DNA from: Opitutaceae bacterium
Lineage (GTDB): Bacteria; Verrucomicrobiota; Verrucomicrobiia; Opitutales; Opitutaceae
DNA: 64,000 nucleotides
Direction of reading: 5' to 3'
Assembly: GCA_016794665.1 (NCBI GenBank)
Contig: JAEUHB010000162.1
Span: 20,889 to 84,888 of the forward strand
The notes under the pieces are model-generated. The model had not been told where the DNA came from and ran no database searches. It was given only the letters and a program-made list of their open reading frames with translations. Positions within the stretch are counted from its first letter, which is position 1. Every line of letters begins with the position of its first letter. The translations under genes were made by a program, and so were the position numbers. Shown one piece after another: positions 1-9,483 of this stretch.

Positions 1-70
1 TCTTTCCCTTGTGGGCGCCGGAGATCACGACGACGGTGTCGCCGCGTTTGACGTGGAATCGCTTCTTCAT
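1..70 (-). CDS. rplX: 50S ribosomal protein L24, 5' part only (window edge)
   Basis: Only the first 23 codons are inside the window; translation from the ATG at 70 gives [20 protein letters not shown], the KOW-type start of L24, which binds 23S rRNA early in 50S assembly. It lies two bases after the rplN stop, the usual spc-operon order. A GGAGG sequence inside the end of rplN, about 10 bases upstream, is a good ribosome binding site. The rest of the gene lies beyond position 1. Confidence 0.93.
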   Translation of the reverse strand, partial: MKKRFHVKRGDTVVVISGAHKGK

Positions 71-72
71 GC

Positions 73-438
73 TCAGAGGACCTCCGGGGCAAGCGAGATG
101 ATCTTCATGAAGTTCTTTGCACGAAGCTCACGGGCGACCGGCCCGAAAATGCGGGTGCCGCGGGGATTGTTGGTGGCGTCGATGAGGACGCAGGCATTGC
201 TGTCGAACCGCAGGTAGCTGCCATCGGTCCGGCGCACCGGGTGCCGGGTGCGGACGATGACGGCTTTGGCGACCTCACCTTTTTTGACCGTCGCGTCGGT
301 GGTGCTTTCCTTGATGTGGACGGTGATGATGTCGCCTACGCCGGCGGTGTCCGTGTTCTGACCCATTTTGGAGATCATGGCGGCACGGCGGGCGCCGGTG
401 TTGTCGGCGACTTCAATGATGGAGCGCAGTTGAATCAT
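73..438 (-). CDS. rplN: 50S ribosomal protein L14
   Basis: 121 residues, the normal length. It starts [18 protein letters not shown] and ends [10 protein letters not shown], both hallmarks of L14, which binds 23S rRNA at the subunit interface. It is the second gene of the spc part of the cluster, between rpsQ and rplX, and is co-transcribed with them on the minus strand. Confidence 0.98.
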   Translation of the reverse strand: MIQLRSIIEVADNTGARRAAMISKMGQNTDTAGVGDIITVHIKESTTDATVKKGEVAKAVIVRTRHPVRRTDGSYLRFDSNACVLIDATNNPRGTRIFGPVARELRAKNFMKIISLAPEVL

Positions 439-474
439 GGCAGGGACTCCTGTTGGTTTGATGCAGGGCAGGGC

Positions 475-843
475 TCAAGCGACGGGCGCGGAAGCCTCAG
501 CGGTGGGTTTGGTGATCTTGGTGGGCACAGCGGCGGCAACATCCGTCTCGCTGACGGCGGCGCCCTCGGCGACAACGGCCTTGTGCAAAACCCGGACGAC
601 CCGCCAGCGCTTCAGCCGGCTGATCGGGCGGGTCTCCATGACCTCGACTTGATCACCGACCGCGGTCTCGTTCTTCTCGTCGTGGACGTGAAGCACAGTC
701 TGGCGGTTGACAACCTTGTGGAAAAGCGGGTGCGGCCGCTTGTAGGCGACGGTGACCTTGATCGACTTGTTGCCGGAGCGGCTGGTGACAAAGCCGATTT
801 GGACTCTGCGGAGGGAGCGGTCGGACGCGGTGGCGTTGGACAT
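475..843 (-). CDS. rpsQ: 30S ribosomal protein S17
   Basis: An OB-fold primary 16S rRNA binding protein. The core matches S17 (GFVTSRSGNKSIKVTV, then HDEKNETAVGDQVEVMETRP). The start is placed at the ATG at 843 (MSNATASDRS); an upstream in-frame ATG at 879 would overlap rpmC and adds a low-complexity Pro/Ser stretch. The protein has 122 residues, longer than the roughly 85 of E. coli, because of an Ala/Thr/Val-rich C-terminal tail of about 35 residues. There is no clear Shine-Dalgarno: the start is preceded by CCGCC. Confidence 0.95.
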   Translation of the reverse strand: MSNATASDRSLRRVQIGFVTSRSGNKSIKVTVAYKRPHPLFHKVVNRQTVLHVHDEKNETAVGDQVEVMETRPISRLKRWRVVRVLHKAVVAEGAAVSETDVAAAVPTKITKPTAEASAPVA

Positions 844-856
844 GGCGGAAGGCGGT

Positions 857-1063
857 TTAGGCGGCGGGCTTGGAGCCACGCTGCTTTTCGTTCAAAATGG
901 TGAGCAGGCGGGCGATATCCTTGCGGAGCGCGCGGAACATGTGCGGTTTCTCAACTTGGCCGGTGTTCTTCCTCAGGCGGAGCTGGAGAAGCTCGTCGCG
1001 CTTCTCCTTGATCTTGGTGTTGATCTCGGCGGGCGAGAGTTCGCGGATTTCTTTCGCATGCAT
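857..1063 (-). CDS. rpmC: 50S ribosomal protein L29
   Basis: 68 residues, two-helix L29 near the polypeptide exit tunnel. The [20 protein letters not shown] start and the [13 protein letters not shown] segment match the family. It sits in the conserved order rplP-rpmC-rpsQ. The start at 1063 is the only ATG giving a full-length family member. Confidence 0.97.
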   Translation of the reverse strand: MHAKEIRELSPAEINTKIKEKRDELLQLRLRKNTGQVEKPHMFRALRKDIARLLTILNEKQRGSKPAA

Positions 1064-1090
1064 GGCGGGACGGGGACGAAGGAGGTGAGA

Positions 1091-1501
1091 TCAGGCGCGC
1101 TGGATGAAGCGGCAGTGGAAGGGCAGCTTGGCGTCGGCAAGGCGGAAGGCCTCCTTGGCGATCGTGGCGGGGACACCGGCCAGCTCGAAGAGCACGGCGC
1201 CCGGACGGATCACGGCGACGTAGTATTCGACCGGGCCTTTGCCCTGGCCCATGCGCACCTCGGCGGGTTTCTTGGTGACCGGCTTGTGCGGGAAGACACG
1301 GATCCAGAGCTTGCCCTTGCGCTTCAGGTGGCGGGAGATCGCGACGCGGGCCGCCTCGATTTGCTGGCCGGTCATGGGTCCGCGGGTGAGCGACTGCAGG
1401 CCGAATTCGCCAAAAGCGATCGTATTGCCGCGCTTGGCGTTGCCGGCGCGGGAGCCTTTCATCCACTTGCGGTATTTGGTGCGGGCGGGTGCGAGAGCCA
1501 T
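1091..1501 (-). CDS. rplP: 50S ribosomal protein L16
   Basis: 136 residues, normal length. [16 protein letters not shown] at the N terminus, [18 protein letters not shown] in the middle and [15 protein letters not shown] later are diagnostic of L16, which organises the tRNA-binding centre of the 50S subunit. It is preceded by an unusually long, AT-rich 100-base spacer after rpsC (see that entry). Confidence 0.98.
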   Translation of the reverse strand: MALAPARTKYRKWMKGSRAGNAKRGNTIAFGEFGLQSLTRGPMTGQQIEAARVAISRHLKRKGKLWIRVFPHKPVTKKPAEVRMGQGKGPVEYYVAVIRPGAVLFELAGVPATIAKEAFRLADAKLPFHCRFIQRA

Positions 1502-1601
1502 GGTGATTTTAGATTTTGGATTTTCGATTCCCGATTGCCGCCCTGATTTTCCGGCGCTCAGCGCCCATTGGGAAATCGAGGATCAGCGCTCGAAAACTAC
1601 A
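1502..1601. repeat. AT-rich spacer with hairpin between rpsC and rplP
   Basis: A 100-base gap inside an operon whose other junctions are mostly 10-40 bases. Reading plus, it holds iterated gatttt-like words at 1506-1537 (attttagattttggatttt, then cgattcccgattg), much richer in AT than its surroundings. A GGCGC-TGA-GCGCC hairpin lies at 1553-1565. The look is of an intergenic repeat rather than a gene; no ORF of note crosses it. On the mRNA it forms the 5' spacer of rplP, so it could affect L16 translation. That effect is inference. Confidence 0.5.
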
Positions 1602-2234
1602 TCAATTGTTGTCGGCCTCTTTTTTGCAGATCCAGCACTTGACGCCGATCTTGCCGTAGACCGTCAGCGCCTCGGCGAACCCGTAGTCGATGTTCTCGCG
1701 CAGGGTGTGCAGCGGCACGCGGCCCTTGCGCTGCCACTCGCGGCGGGCGATGTCCGCGCCGCCAAGGCGGCCGGAACACTGGATGCGGATGCCTTCGGCG
1801 CCGAGCGCCATGGCCATCTCGACCGCCTTCTTCATGGCGCGGCGGAAAGCGATGCGGCGCTCGAGCTGGAGGGCGACGTTCTCGGCGACGAGCGCCGCCT
1901 CGATCTCGGGCTTCTTCACCTCTTGGATATCAAGGAGGATCTCCTTGCCGGTGAGCTTCGCGAGCTCCTCCTTAATCTTCTCGATTTCCTGTCCCTTGCG
2001 GCCGATGACAATGCCGGGGCGGGCGGTGTAAATCTTGACGCGGACACGGCTAGAGGCGCGCTCGATGAAGATGCGCGGCACGCTGGCCTGCTTCAATTTC
2101 TCCATCAGCTTGGAGCGGATGAGCTGATCCTCGGCAAGGAGCTTGCCAAAGTCCTTTTTCGTGGCGAACCAGCGAGACTGCCAGTTGCGGCGGACGGCGA
2201 GGCGGAAGCCGGTGGGATTGGTTTTCTGGCCCAT
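1602..2234 (-). CDS. rpsC: 30S ribosomal protein S3
   Basis: 210 residues. The N terminus [14 protein letters not shown], the type-II KH motif [14 protein letters not shown] (GRKG at residues 78-81) and the [16 protein letters not shown] segment identify S3, which lines the mRNA entry channel. The C terminus is short and carries CWIC at residues 200-203, where E. coli S3 has VWIF. It follows rplV by 11 bases. Confidence 0.98.
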   Translation of the reverse strand: MGQKTNPTGFRLAVRRNWQSRWFATKKDFGKLLAEDQLIRSKLMEKLKQASVPRIFIERASSRVRVKIYTARPGIVIGRKGQEIEKIKEELAKLTGKEILLDIQEVKKPEIEAALVAENVALQLERRIAFRRAMKKAVEMAMALGAEGIRIQCSGRLGGADIARREWQRKGRVPLHTLRENIDYGFAEALTVYGKIGVKCWICKKEADNN

Positions 2235-2245
2235 GGAGAGTGCGA

Positions 2246-2590
2246 TTAGGAGTTGGTCTGGCCGTCCGACAGCACGATGGTGATGTGCGACATCTTCTTG
2301 CGGCGGGGCATGGCGGTGCCGCGGGCACCGGCCTTGAAGCGCTTGAGCACGGGACCGTTGTCCACGATGGCGGACTTCACGGTGAGGCCGTCAGCGGCGA
2401 GGTTGTTATTGTTCTCCGCATTGGCGATCGCGCTGCGCAGCGTGCAAGCGATAAGGCGGGCGCTCTTGCGAGGCACGAGGTCGAGATACTGCACGGCCCA
2501 CTGGGCCTTGCGACCTTGGATGGTGCGGGCGACCTCGCGGACTTTTTTCGGGGACATCCGCGCGTTGCGGGTGATGGCTTGGACTTCCAT
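2246..2590 (-). CDS. rplV: 50S ribosomal protein L22
   Basis: 114 residues from the ATG at 2590 ([20 protein letters not shown]). L22 reaches into the exit tunnel; the family core [16 protein letters not shown] and the [14 protein letters not shown] end are present. An in-frame ATG at 2701 would add 37 Pro/Ser-rich residues and overlap the preceding ORF, so it is rejected. The gene is separated from rpsS by an inserted exported-protein ORF, which is not the usual arrangement. Confidence 0.96.
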   Translation of the reverse strand: MEVQAITRNARMSPKKVREVARTIQGRKAQWAVQYLDLVPRKSARLIACTLRSAIANAENNNNLAADGLTVKSAIVDNGPVLKRFKAGARGTAMPRRKKMSHITIVLSDGQTNS

Positions 2591-2669
2591 GTGGATAGAT
2601 GATGATTCCGGTTGAACCGGCGACAGCGGACCCGACGGGCGGGGCCCTGCCCTTTCGTTTTTGCTGGGA

Positions 2670-3026
2670 CTAGGTTTTGATGAGTTTGACACTGGCGACA
2701 TCGCCGGCGCGGACGGCCCGGCGCGGCGCCAGGCTGACGATCAGGGCGGCGCTGCAAGCGGGCCGCACTTCGACCATGAGAATCTCGGCGACCTCTTCGG
2801 AACCTCGCGAGACACGGCACACCATGCCCTGGCGCAAGCCGGCATCGAAGCCTCGGTCGAGCAGCACGAGATCGGCGACCCGAGCCGGCTGGACGGCCAC
2901 TACCGCCGCGGCGGGCGCCGCCACGGCCGACGCCATGCCCAAGGACCCGAAACCGCCGAGCAAAGCCAGCACCGCCGCAGCACGGACGCGGCGGAAGGAG
3001 GAAAACGCTGGAGCGGAATTGATCAT
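2670..3026 (-). CDS. Small exported protein of unknown function inside the S10 operon
   Basis: 118 residues, not a ribosomal protein. Residues about 15-37 form a basic-hydrophobic Sec signal peptide (RRVRAAAVLALLGGFGSLG, then an AVAAPA-type cleavage region). The mature part, about 80 residues, looks like a small beta barrel: VADLVLLDRGFDAGLRQGMV followed by a VRPACSAALIVSL strand. This resembles the short hairpin-barrel domains of envelope proteins such as the FlgT C-terminal domain, but I cannot name a family. It lies in the operon direction, 39 bases after the rpsS stop and 79 bases before the rplV start, so it is probably co-transcribed. The long uninterrupted frame with a signal peptide argues for a real gene. 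Confidence 0.65.
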   Translation of the reverse strand: MINSAPAFSSFRRVRAAAVLALLGGFGSLGMASAVAAPAAAVVAVQPARVADLVLLDRGFDAGLRQGMVCRVSRGSEEVAEILMVEVRPACSAALIVSLAPRRAVRAGDVASVKLIKT

Positions 3027-3065
3027 TGGATGCGGAGCGGGGACGTTCGGGACGACCGGGAGGCG

Positions 3066-3341
3066 TTAGATTTCCTTGCGGGTCATGCCACCGTGAGCCT
3101 TGAAGACGCGCGTGGGCGCGAACTCGCCGAGCTTGTGCCCGACCATGTTCTCGGTGACGTAGACAGCGACGAAGGCCTTGCCATTGTGGACGCTGAAGGT
3201 GTGGCCAATGAAATCGGGAGTGATCGTCGATCGGCGGGACCAAGTCTGGATGGGCTTCTTGACGCCGGTCTTCGTCGCCTTCTCAATTTTCGCGAGCAGG
3301 TGGTAGTCGACGAAGAAACCTTTCTTGATGGAACGTGCCAT
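3066..3341 (-). CDS. rpsS: 30S ribosomal protein S19
   Basis: 91 residues, normal length. [36 protein letters not shown] and [14 protein letters not shown] are family signatures. S19 sits in the 30S head with S13. It follows rplB by 18 bases; the next gene downstream is the exported ORF, not rplV. Confidence 0.98.
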   Translation of the reverse strand: MARSIKKGFFVDYHLLAKIEKATKTGVKKPIQTWSRRSTITPDFIGHTFSVHNGKAFVAVYVTENMVGHKLGEFAPTRVFKAHGGMTRKEI

Positions 3342-3359
3342 GGTGCGGGTAAGGCAGGG

Positions 3360-4223
3360 TTATTTCCGGCCACGCGGCTTGCGGCCGTTGTGGTGGACGA
3401 TGATTTGGGAGGTGGACGGCTTCTTGCGCCGGCGCGTGACAAAGCCCTTGGCGAGCTGGCCCCACGGGGAGACGAGGTGCTGGCGACCACCGCCGCCCTT
3501 TGATTTGCCCTGACCACCGCCGTTGGGGTGATCGACCGGGTTCATCGCCATGCCGCGGACGGTGGGACGGATGCCGAGCCAGCGCTTGCGGCCGGCTTTG
3601 CCCAGCGACTGGAGGTGATGATCCTCGTTGCCGACTTCGCCGATGGTGGCCCGGCAGGTGGCGTTGACCAAGCGCAGCTCTCCTGATGGCATCTTGAGCG
3701 TGGCTTTGCCTCCCTCGATCGCGACGAGCTCAAGGCTCGAGCCCGCGCTGCGCGCGAGCTGCGCGCCACGGCCAGGATAGAGTTCCACGCAATGCACGCG
3801 GGTGGCCGGCGGTATGATCGCGAGCGGGAAGTTGTTACCGACGGTGAAGTCGTTGGTCGTCGCCTTGTCGGAAGCGATGATCGTGTCACCGACCTTCAGT
3901 CCCTTGGGCGCCACGATGTAGGACTTGGCGTCATTGTGCTGGACCAGCGCAAGATTGGCCGTGCGGTTCGGATCGTATTCGAGCGCGAGCACCTTGCCCG
4001 GCACGTCGCGGACCGCGCGACGGAAGTCGATAACGCGATAGAGCCGCTTGTGGCCGCCGCCGCGGTGGCGGACGGTGACGCGGCCGTAGCAATTGCGTCC
4101 ACCGTTCTTCTTGAGAGGCTCGGTCAAAGAGCGCTCGGGGCGCTTCTTCGAAAGGCCGGCCTGCATGTTGAGCGCCGTGAATCGGAGCGACGGCGTGAGG
4201 GGGCGGAAAGATTTGATAGGCAT
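3360..4223 (-). CDS. rplB: 50S ribosomal protein L2
   Basis: 287 residues. Recognised from GGRNCYGRVTVRHRGGGHKR, AMNPVDHPNGGGQGKSKGG and the GRKPRGRK terminus. L2 is essential for subunit association and for the peptidyl transferase centre; the conserved His of the NPVDHPNGGG loop is present. It starts MPIKSFRPLTPSLRF and lies 22 bases after rplW. Confidence 0.98.
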   Translation of the reverse strand: MPIKSFRPLTPSLRFTALNMQAGLSKKRPERSLTEPLKKNGGRNCYGRVTVRHRGGGHKRLYRVIDFRRAVRDVPGKVLALEYDPNRTANLALVQHNDAKSYIVAPKGLKVGDTIIASDKATTNDFTVGNNFPLAIIPPATRVHCVELYPGRGAQLARSAGSSLELVAIEGGKATLKMPSGELRLVNATCRATIGEVGNEDHHLQSLGKAGRKRWLGIRPTVRGMAMNPVDHPNGGGQGKSKGGGGRQHLVSPWGQLAKGFVTRRRKKPSTSQIIVHHNGRKPRGRK

Positions 4224-4245
4224 GGCGGTATTTCCCCGAATCGGG

Positions 4246-4530
4246 TCAGGTGAGCTCGATTTTGTCGCCGGCCTTCAGCGTCACGATCGCCTTCTTGTAG
4301 TCCGAACCGACGACGGGGCGGCCCTGGCGGGTGCGCCCTTTCTTGCCGCGGATCGTCATGGTGTTCACCCGGCGGACAGTCACCTTGAAGGTGTCCTCGA
4401 CGGCCTGGGCGATCTGGTGCTTGTTGGCGCGGATATCCACCTCGAACGTGTATTGGCCGAGCTCGGACGAAAGCTGGTTCGATTTCTCGGTGAGGCGCAG
4501 GTGATTCAGGATGTGGATGGCATGCGTCAT
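4246..4530 (-). CDS. rplW: 50S ribosomal protein L23
   Basis: 94 residues, normal length. The motifs [28 protein letters not shown] and GRKKAIVTL-like end match L23, the exit-site protein that docks trigger factor and SRP. Its ATG overlaps the rplD stop by 4 bases (ATGA), suggesting translational coupling. Confidence 0.96.
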   Translation of the reverse strand: MTHAIHILNHLRLTEKSNQLSSELGQYTFEVDIRANKHQIAQAVEDTFKVTVRRVNTMTIRGKKGRTRQGRPVVGSDYKKAIVTLKAGDKIELT

Positions 4531-5162
4531 TTGGAATCCTCCTTGGCGCGGCTGATGATGGTTTCGAGGGCCTTGGCGCTCACGATGATTTTGGAGTAGT
4601 CGGCCAAGTCGCGGGAATTGAGCAGCCGGGCCTCCTGCAGCCAGACCCGGGCGATGTTGCGCGAGGCACGCGAGGTCTCAGCGGCAAAGGGCGCGTCCAC
4701 AAGGAGGAGCCGGCCGGCCGGGGCAATCCGCCCCAAGACCTCGTTGATGGCCTTGGTCTTATTCATCGCGGGATCAAACTGCTCGATGACGGCAATCTCT
4801 CCGGCGACGGCGCGGTCGAAAAGAGCGCGGCGAAAGGCCAGCGACTTGACCTTGGAATTGATTTTTTTCGAGAAGTCACGGGGCCGGGGACCAAAGACGA
4901 CGCCACCACCCGCCCAGAGGGGCGAGCGGATGGAGCCGGCGCGCGCGCGGCCCGTGCCCTTTTGGCGCCAGGGCTTCTTGCCACCGCCGCGCACTTCGCC
5001 GCGGGTCTTCGTTGAGCGTGTGCCCTGCCGCTTGTTGGCATAGATGGCAACGATGGCTTCCTTCATGGCCTGCAAGCCCTTGTCGCCTTCGAATGTGGGA
5101 ATCCCCTCGAAGTCGCGCTCGGTGCTGGTCTTGCCGTCGGAACTGAAAACGGTGAGTTTCAT
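4527..5162 (-). CDS. rplD: 50S ribosomal protein L4
   Basis: 211 residues. The extended loop region with [38 protein letters not shown] and [12 protein letters not shown] is typical of L4, which lines the exit tunnel. In E. coli L4 also represses its own operon by binding the S10 leader; no equivalent leader is evident upstream of rpsJ here (see 5907-6054). Confidence 0.97.
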   Translation of the reverse strand: MKLTVFSSDGKTSTERDFEGIPTFEGDKGLQAMKEAIVAIYANKRQGTRSTKTRGEVRGGGKKPWRQKGTGRARAGSIRSPLWAGGGVVFGPRPRDFSKKINSKVKSLAFRRALFDRAVAGEIAVIEQFDPAMNKTKAINEVLGRIAPAGRLLLVDAPFAAETSRASRNIARVWLQEARLLNSRDLADYSKIIVSAKALETIISRAKEDSK

Positions 5163-5177
5163 GGCGGTCGATGCTGG

Positions 5178-5906
5178 TTATTTCTTGGCAGCGGCCGCGG
5201 GTTTCGCGGCGGCCGCGGGCTTGGCAGCCTTCTCGGCCTTGGGCGCAGCGGCGGCGGGAACCGGCGCGCTCCACTGACCCTTGATCGCGGAACGGACGAT
5301 CACATCGGAGCCGTTTGAGCCCGGGATCGCACCCTTCACGAGGATGAGATTTTTCTCCGCGATAACTTTGACGATGCGCAGATTTTGAACCGTGCGGCGG
5401 TCGCCGCCCATCCGACCCGGCATGCGCTGGTTCTTCCACGACCGGCCAGGCGTCTGGCGCATGCCGATCGAACCAATCCGGCGGTGAAACATAGAGCCGT
5501 GCGAAGCGGGGCCCCCGGCAACCCGGAAGCGCTTCACGACGCCTTGGAAGCCTTTGCCCTTGCTAATGCCGATGACATCAACGAGCTGGCCTTCGGTGAA
5601 GGAATCAGCCTTGACGATGTCGCCGACCTTCAGCGTGGCGGCGCCAACGAGGCGGACCTCAGCGAGGACGCGGGGCGCCGCCTGCAGGCCGGCCTTGAGC
5701 GCATGGCCCATTTCGCCGGCGGCGGTATTCTTGGGTTTCTTCTGTGCGAAACCGATTTGGACGGCGTCGTAGCCTTCCTTGGCGGCGGTCTTGACCTGCA
5801 CCACGGTGCAGGGACCAGCTTCGACGACAGTGACCGGAACGAGCACATTGAAGGCGTCGTAGACTTGGGTCATGCCGAGCTTCTTGCCTAAAATTTCGGA
5901 GAGCAT
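5178..5906 (-). CDS. rplC: 50S ribosomal protein L3 with Ala/Lys tail
   Basis: 242 residues. LGKKLGMTQVYDA at the start, then GFQGVVKRFRVAGGPASHGS and GRMGGDRRTVQNLRIVKV, define L3, which organises the 3' end of 23S rRNA near the peptidyl transferase centre. The last 30 residues are an Ala/Lys/Pro low-complexity tail (AKPAAAAKPAAAAKK) beyond the usual L3 end. It is separated from rpsJ by a structured 148-base gap. Confidence 0.97.
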   Translation of the reverse strand: MLSEILGKKLGMTQVYDAFNVLVPVTVVEAGPCTVVQVKTAAKEGYDAVQIGFAQKKPKNTAAGEMGHALKAGLQAAPRVLAEVRLVGAATLKVGDIVKADSFTEGQLVDVIGISKGKGFQGVVKRFRVAGGPASHGSMFHRRIGSIGMRQTPGRSWKNQRMPGRMGGDRRTVQNLRIVKVIAEKNLILVKGAIPGSNGSDVIVRSAIKGQWSAPVPAAAAPKAEKAAKPAAAAKPAAAAKK

Positions 5907-6054
5907 GGGCTAAGCGGTAGGTGGATTTGGTTCCGTTGAACGGACCTACTTTAGCGAGGGGCCTGGAGGTTCCGCGAGGGGACACAGGCAACTGCTAACT
6001 GTAGAGTGGGAGAATCCGGGTGCGGATTGTTTCGAGGGTGGGTTGAGGCGGGAC
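5907..6054 (-). promoter_or_regulatory. Structured 148-base gap between rpsJ and rplC, possible cis element
   Basis: Most gaps in this operon are under 40 bases, but this one is 148. Just upstream of the rplC start lies a two-stem fold: outer arms 5917-5922 and 5944-5949 (gtaggt/acctac) enclosing an inner palindrome 5932-5937/5939-5944 (tccgtt/aacgga). It could be an mRNA regulatory element, a processing site or the site of an internal promoter; none can be chosen from the sequence. No ORF fits the gap. Confidence 0.35.
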
Positions 6055-6363
6055 TCAGACGTTGATCGTGATGTCCACGCCGGACGGAAGGTTCAGCTTT
6101 TTCAGCTCATCCACGGTCTGCGCCGTGGGCTCAATGATGTCGATGAGCCGCTTGTGAGTCCGGGTCTCGAACTGCTCCATCGACTTCTTGTCGACGTGCG
6201 GGGAACGATTGACCGAGAGCTTCTCGATGCGGGTCGGGAGCGGAATGGGGCCGGAGACACGGGCGCCGGAGCGTTTGGCGGTCTCGACGATATCCTGGGC
6301 GGACTGATCGATTACACGATAGTCGAAGCCCTGGAGTTTGATGCGAATTCGTTGGCCTTTCAT
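6055..6363 (-). CDS. rpsJ: 30S ribosomal protein S10
   Basis: 102 residues from the ATG at 6363 ([19 protein letters not shown]); an upstream in-frame ATG at 6456 lies inside fusA and is rejected. [20 protein letters not shown] and [22 protein letters not shown] sequence at the end are diagnostic. S10 also pairs with NusB in antitermination. It follows fusA by only 22 bases, so the str and S10 operons appear joined. No Shine-Dalgarno is seen. Confidence 0.97.
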   Translation of the reverse strand: MKGQRIRIKLQGFDYRVIDQSAQDIVETAKRSGARVSGPIPLPTRIEKLSVNRSPHVDKKSMEQFETRTHKRLIDIIEPTAQTVDELKKLNLPSGVDITINV

Positions 6364-6385
6364 GGCGGAAAAAAGAACGGAGGGA

Positions 6386-8581
6386 TCAGGTGCGGGCGGG
6401 AGCCTTGGAGGAGGTCTCGACAATCTTCGCGAGAAGCGAGTTGGGCACCTGCTCAAAGTGTGACGGGGTGATGCCGGCGCTCGCGCGTCCCTTGGAGAGG
6501 GAGCGGATGTCGGTCACGTAGCCAAACAGCATCTCGAGGGGCACGAACGCGCTGATGATGCACGCTCCGGCCTTGTTCTCCATGCCTTGAATCTGGCCGC
6601 GGCGACGGTTGATGTCGCCCATGAGGTCCCCTTGGTATTCCTCGGGTGTGGTGACCTCGACGCCCATGATCGGCTCGAGCAGGATCGGATTGGCCTTCTT
6701 CATCGCCTCCTTGAAGCCGAAGATTCCGGCCATCTTGAACGCGAGTTCGGAGGAGTCGACCTCGTGGAAGGAGCCGTCGACGATGCGGACGATCACATCG
6801 ACCACGGGGTATCCGGCGACGACCCCGTTGTTGCAGCCTTCCATGATGCCGTCCGTGGCAGGCTTGATGAATTCCTTCGGGATCACGCCGCCGACGATTT
6901 CGTTGACGACCTCGATGCCCTTGCCCTTCTGGTTGGGCTCGATCTTGACGACGACGTGGCCGTATTGGCCCTTGCCGCCCGACTGCCGGATGAACTTACC
7001 CTCAGCCTCGGCGGGCTTCATGATCGTCTCGCGGTAGGCGATCTGGGGCTTGCCGGCGGTCGCCTCGACCTTGAACTCGCGCTTCATGCGATCACGAATG
7101 ATGTCGAGGTGCAGCTCGCCCATACCGGCCAAAATGGTCTGGCCAGTGTCGGGGTCCGTCTTGACGCGGAGCGTGGGATCCTCGGCGACAAGGCGCTGGA
7201 GCGCAGTGCCCATCTTTTCCTGGTCACCCTTCGAGTTGGGCTCGATCGACATCGAGATAACGGGCTCGGGGAAGGACGGCGGCTCGAGGCGGATGTCGAA
7301 ATCCTCGTCGCACAACGTATCACCGGTGATGACGTCCTTGACGCCCACGACGGCGCAGATGTCGCCGGCGTAAGCGAGCTCGATTTCCTCACGCTCGATG
7401 GCCCGCATGAGCACGAGCCGGGACACGCGCTCGCTGCGCCGGGTGCGGGGATTGTATACGGACATGCCGCGTGGCAACGTGCCGGTGTAGATGCGGAAGA
7501 ACACGAGCCGGCCCACGAACGGATCGTTCCAAAGCTTGAACGCCAGCCCGGCCATCTTGGCCTTGTCGTTCACCACGGCCTCGACTTCCTTGCCATCGCT
7601 GTCCTGGCCCTTCATCGGCGGGACGTCGATCGGGTTGGGCAGGTAATTGACCACGCAGTCGAGCAGGCGTTGCACGCCCTTCTTCTTGAAGGCCGAGCCG
7701 GGAACCACACCCGTGAATTGAAGCGAGATGGTGGCTTTGCGAACGCCCAGCATCAACTCGTCGACGGTGATTTCCTCCCCGCCGAGATATTTCTCCGCGA
7801 TGGCATCATCAAAATCGGAAACAGCCTCGATGAGCTTGTCGCGGTATTCCTTCGCTTGCGCGGCCATCTCGGCCGGGATAGGCATGGTCTTCGGGTTCAG
7901 GCCCAACTGATCGCCCGGATTCTCCTCAAAGGAGTAGGCCACGTTTTGCACGAGGTCGACCAGACCTGAGAAGTTCTCTTCCTTGCCGATCGGCAGGAAT
8001 ATCGGGTGCGCATTGGCCTTCAGCTTCTCGCGCATCTCGGACACCGCGCGGAAGAAGTCCGCGCCCGTGCGATCCATCTTGTTGATGAACGCGATGCGGG
8101 GGACGCGATACTTGTTGGCCTGACGCCATACAGTCTCGGATTGCGGCTGAACACCAGCGACGGCGCAGAAGACCGCGACAGCGCCATCGAGGACGCGCAG
8201 CGAGCGCTCGACCTCGGCCGTGAAATCCACGTGGCCAGGGGTGTCGATGATGTTGATGCGCTGCTTGATTCCCTTCCACGGGCCCCACGACGCGTTCCAC
8301 GCGCAGGAAATGGCGGCGGCTGTGATTGTGATCCCGCGCTCGCGCTCCTGCTCCATCCAATCGGTGACGGTGGTTCCCTCGTGCACCTCGCCCATCTTGT
8401 GGACGGCGCCGGAGTAAAACAGGATGCGCTCGGTCGTCGTCGTCTTGCCCGCGTCGATGTGCGCGGCGATGCCGATGTTGCGCGTCCACTCGAGCGGGAA
8501 CGGGCGGTCCTTGTGATTCACCGGCGAAATCTTCGCTTTGTCGGTGACGATGGTGATCTTGGGAGCGGCTGCAGCAGACAT
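6386..8581 (-). CDS. fusA: Translation elongation factor G
   Basis: 731 residues, a GTPase driving ribosomal translocation. The G1 motif AHIDAGKT (residues 40-47), switch-2 DTPGHVDF and G4 NKMD are intact, followed by the EF-G domains II-V, including [18 protein letters not shown] and the [20 protein letters not shown] segment of domain V. About 30 residues precede the usual N terminus, and a short insert ([11 protein letters not shown]) lies before switch 2. It stands between rpsG (20 bases upstream) and rpsJ. Confidence 0.98.
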   Translation of the reverse strand: MSAAAAPKITIVTDKAKISPVNHKDRPFPLEWTRNIGIAAHIDAGKTTTTERILFYSGAVHKMGEVHEGTTVTDWMEQERERGITITAAAISCAWNASWGPWKGIKQRINIIDTPGHVDFTAEVERSLRVLDGAVAVFCAVAGVQPQSETVWRQANKYRVPRIAFINKMDRTGADFFRAVSEMREKLKANAHPIFLPIGKEENFSGLVDLVQNVAYSFEENPGDQLGLNPKTMPIPAEMAAQAKEYRDKLIEAVSDFDDAIAEKYLGGEEITVDELMLGVRKATISLQFTGVVPGSAFKKKGVQRLLDCVVNYLPNPIDVPPMKGQDSDGKEVEAVVNDKAKMAGLAFKLWNDPFVGRLVFFRIYTGTLPRGMSVYNPRTRRSERVSRLVLMRAIEREEIELAYAGDICAVVGVKDVITGDTLCDEDFDIRLEPPSFPEPVISMSIEPNSKGDQEKMGTALQRLVAEDPTLRVKTDPDTGQTILAGMGELHLDIIRDRMKREFKVEATAGKPQIAYRETIMKPAEAEGKFIRQSGGKGQYGHVVVKIEPNQKGKGIEVVNEIVGGVIPKEFIKPATDGIMEGCNNGVVAGYPVVDVIVRIVDGSFHEVDSSELAFKMAGIFGFKEAMKKANPILLEPIMGVEVTTPEEYQGDLMGDINRRRGQIQGMENKAGACIISAFVPLEMLFGYVTDIRSLSKGRASAGITPSHFEQVPNSLLAKIVETSSKAPART

Positions 8582-8601
8582 GGAAATCGGCCCGAAAAGG
8601 G

Positions 8602-9075
8602 TTACCAGCGGAGGTGGGCAAAGGCCCGGTTGGCCTGCGCCATCTTGTGCGTGTCTTCCTTCTTCTTCACAACCGAGCCCGTGTTGTTGTAGGCATCGAT
8701 GATCTCAGCGGCGAGCGCGTCCTTCATCGGCATGCCCTTGCGGCCGCCGGCAGCATCAACGATCCAACGCAACGCGAGGGACTCCTGACGCTCGAACGAA
8801 ATCTCCACCGGCACCTGATAGGTGGCGCCACCGACCCGGCGGCTCTTCACCTCAAGGCGCGGACGCGCATTCTCCAAGGCGCCAAGCATCAGATCAACCG
8901 GATCCCCTTTCTCGAGTTTCTCGGAGACCTTTTCGAATGCTCCGTAGACAATGCGCTGGGCAAGGTTCTTTTTGCCATCCTTCATGATGACGTTCACGAG
9001 GTGAGCAACGAGCACGCTGTTGTAGCGCGCGTCGGGGACGGTCTGGCGTTTGTCGGCTCTGTGGCGGCGGGACAT
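8602..9075 (-). CDS. rpsG: 30S ribosomal protein S7
   Basis: 157 residues, normal length. [42 protein letters not shown] and the [10 protein letters not shown] end identify S7, the primary assembly protein of the 30S head. It lies 27 bases after rpsL. Confidence 0.98.
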   Translation of the reverse strand: MSRRHRADKRQTVPDARYNSVLVAHLVNVIMKDGKKNLAQRIVYGAFEKVSEKLEKGDPVDLMLGALENARPRLEVKSRRVGGATYQVPVEISFERQESLALRWIVDAAGGRKGMPMKDALAAEIIDAYNNTGSVVKKKEDTHKMAQANRAFAHLRW

Positions 9076-9102
9076 GGCGAAATCGGGTGTGGGAGCTTGA
9101 GC

Positions 9103-9483
9103 TTACTTCGCGGCCTTCGGGCGCTTGACGCCGTATTTGGAACGCGAGCGACGGCGCTTCTCGACGCCGGTTGAATCTAGGGTGCCGCGGACAATGTGGT
9201 AGCGGACGCCGGGAAGGTCCTTCACGCGGCCACCGCGCACGAGCACGATGGAGTGCTCCTGGAGGCTGTGGCCTTCGTCGGGGATGTAGGAGATGACCTC
9301 GCTGCCGTTGGTGAGGCGAACCTTCGCGACCTTGCGGATGGCGGAGTTCGGCTTCTTCGGCGTGCGCGTCATCACCTGCACGCACACCCCGCGGCGGAAG
9401 GGGTTGCGATCGAGCGCCGGAGACTTCGACTTCGCGGTCACGCGGCGGCGGCCTTTGCGCACGAGTTGGTTGATGGTCGGCAT
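9103..9483 (-). CDS. rpsL: 30S ribosomal protein S12
   Basis: 126 residues, normal length. [34 protein letters not shown] and [13 protein letters not shown] are family signatures. Both lysine regions linked to streptomycin resistance in other bacteria (PKKPNS and GRVKDLPG) carry the wild-type lysines, so no such substitution is encoded. This is the first gene after the rpoC terminators. Confidence 0.98.
   Translation of the reverse strand: MPTINQLVRKGRRRVTAKSKSPALDRNPFRRGVCVQVMTRTPKKPNSAIRKVAKVRLTNGSEVISYIPDEGHSLQEHSIVLVRGGRVKDLPGVRYHIVRGTLDSTGVEKRRRSRSKYGVKRPKAAK

Noticed and set aside
6587..7969. 460-residue plus-strand frame opposite fusA, and similar long frames opposite rpoB and rpoC
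   Set aside because: Antisense shadows of conserved genes; Leu/Asp/Ala/Gly/Arg-rich with no family features.
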